Positions 63,958 through 64,000 of a stretch of 64,000 nt of DNA are shown here, piece after piece. Numbering within the stretch: the first letter of the stretch is position 1; each line of letters begins with the position of its first letter. The DNA is taken from contig CAWEOT010000006.1 of the NCBI GenBank assembly GCA_963810775.1, positions 276,250-340,249 of the forward strand, given 5' to 3'. Origin of the DNA: DATBVX01 sp963810775. Its GTDB lineage: Bacteria; Pseudomonadota; Gammaproteobacteria; Steroidobacterales; Steroidobacteraceae. The position numbers and the translations under genes were made by a program. Under the pieces are notes generated by a model. That model saw only the letters and a list, made by a program, of their open reading frames with translations, was not told the origin of the DNA and did not search any database.

Positions 63958-64000
63958 GGGTGGATATCCAGTCGCTGCCAAAGGTCGAGCTTCATTGTCA

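Noticed and set aside
1..64000. tRNA, rRNA, CRISPR array, prophage or replication origin
   Set aside because: No cloverleaf, ribosomal sequence, regular direct repeats, integrase or DnaA-box cluster was recognised by eye; a covariance search would be needed to exclude small RNAs.

Overview
The window is GC-rich bacterial chromosome with dense, short-spaced operons. The gene content points to an aerobic Gammaproteobacterium of the Steroidobacterales/Nevskiales/Xanthomonadales type: two TonB-dependent receptors, an ECF sigma factor coupled to a membrane Ser/Thr kinase with TPRs, M13 and DUF885 peptidases, Ku/LigD end joining and duplicated DUF899 genes. That placement is inference from gene content, with no rRNA or marker gene to confirm it. 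I saw no tRNA, rRNA, CRISPR array, insertion sequence or phage module.

Layout. 1-9.8 kb: kinase/ECF pair, DUF885 lipoprotein, zinc alcohol dehydrogenase, exported metallo-beta-lactamase-fold hydrolase, DNA ligase D. 10-19 kb: signalling block with a GGDEF-EAL protein, a MASE1 histidine kinase divergent from a single-domain response regulator and a FixJ-type regulator, then a beta-propeller/TPR-winged-helix pair. 19-26 kb: tandem DUF899 paralogues, an NmrA/LysR divergent pair, SMUG2-type glycosylase, Ku, and a MerR-HTH/TPR protein. 26-42 kb: nucleoside and pyrimidine block. It holds a TonB receptor divergent from deoA, a CNT transporter and a RutR-like TetR gene, then a long minus-strand operon encoding the reductive pyrimidine pathway (mmsA, beta-ureidopropionase, NCS1 transporter, dihydropyrimidinase, preT, preA, TetR, cdd). 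42-44 kb: ECF/ChrR-like anti-sigma pair. 44-53 kb: a candidate catabolic system with TauD-type dioxygenase, BKACE, RBBP9-like hydrolase, quinone oxidoreductase and MFS transporter, divergent from an AraC regulator and a second TonB receptor. 53-59 kb: YeiH, DUF72, M13 peptidase, a small exported protein made of TonB-box-like repeats behind a good sigma-54 promoter with upstream dyads, LOG protein, PLP enzyme. 60-64 kb: second CNT transporter, deoB and an exported amidohydrolase.

How it fits together. Nucleosides could enter through the receptor and CNT permeases, be cleaved by deoA and deaminated by cdd, with deoxyribose phosphate going through deoB. Uracil or thymine would then be reduced, opened and cleaved to beta-alanine (or its methyl homologue), and after transamination elsewhere the semialdehyde would be oxidised by MmsA. 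The sequence shows RutR-like and TetR-like palindromes in the expected promoters.

Quality. At least a dozen genes are broken by one-base frame changes or single stop codons while coding continues cleanly on both sides. This density across housekeeping-type genes looks like residual assembly error rather than gene decay, so the affected genes are annotated across the breaks.
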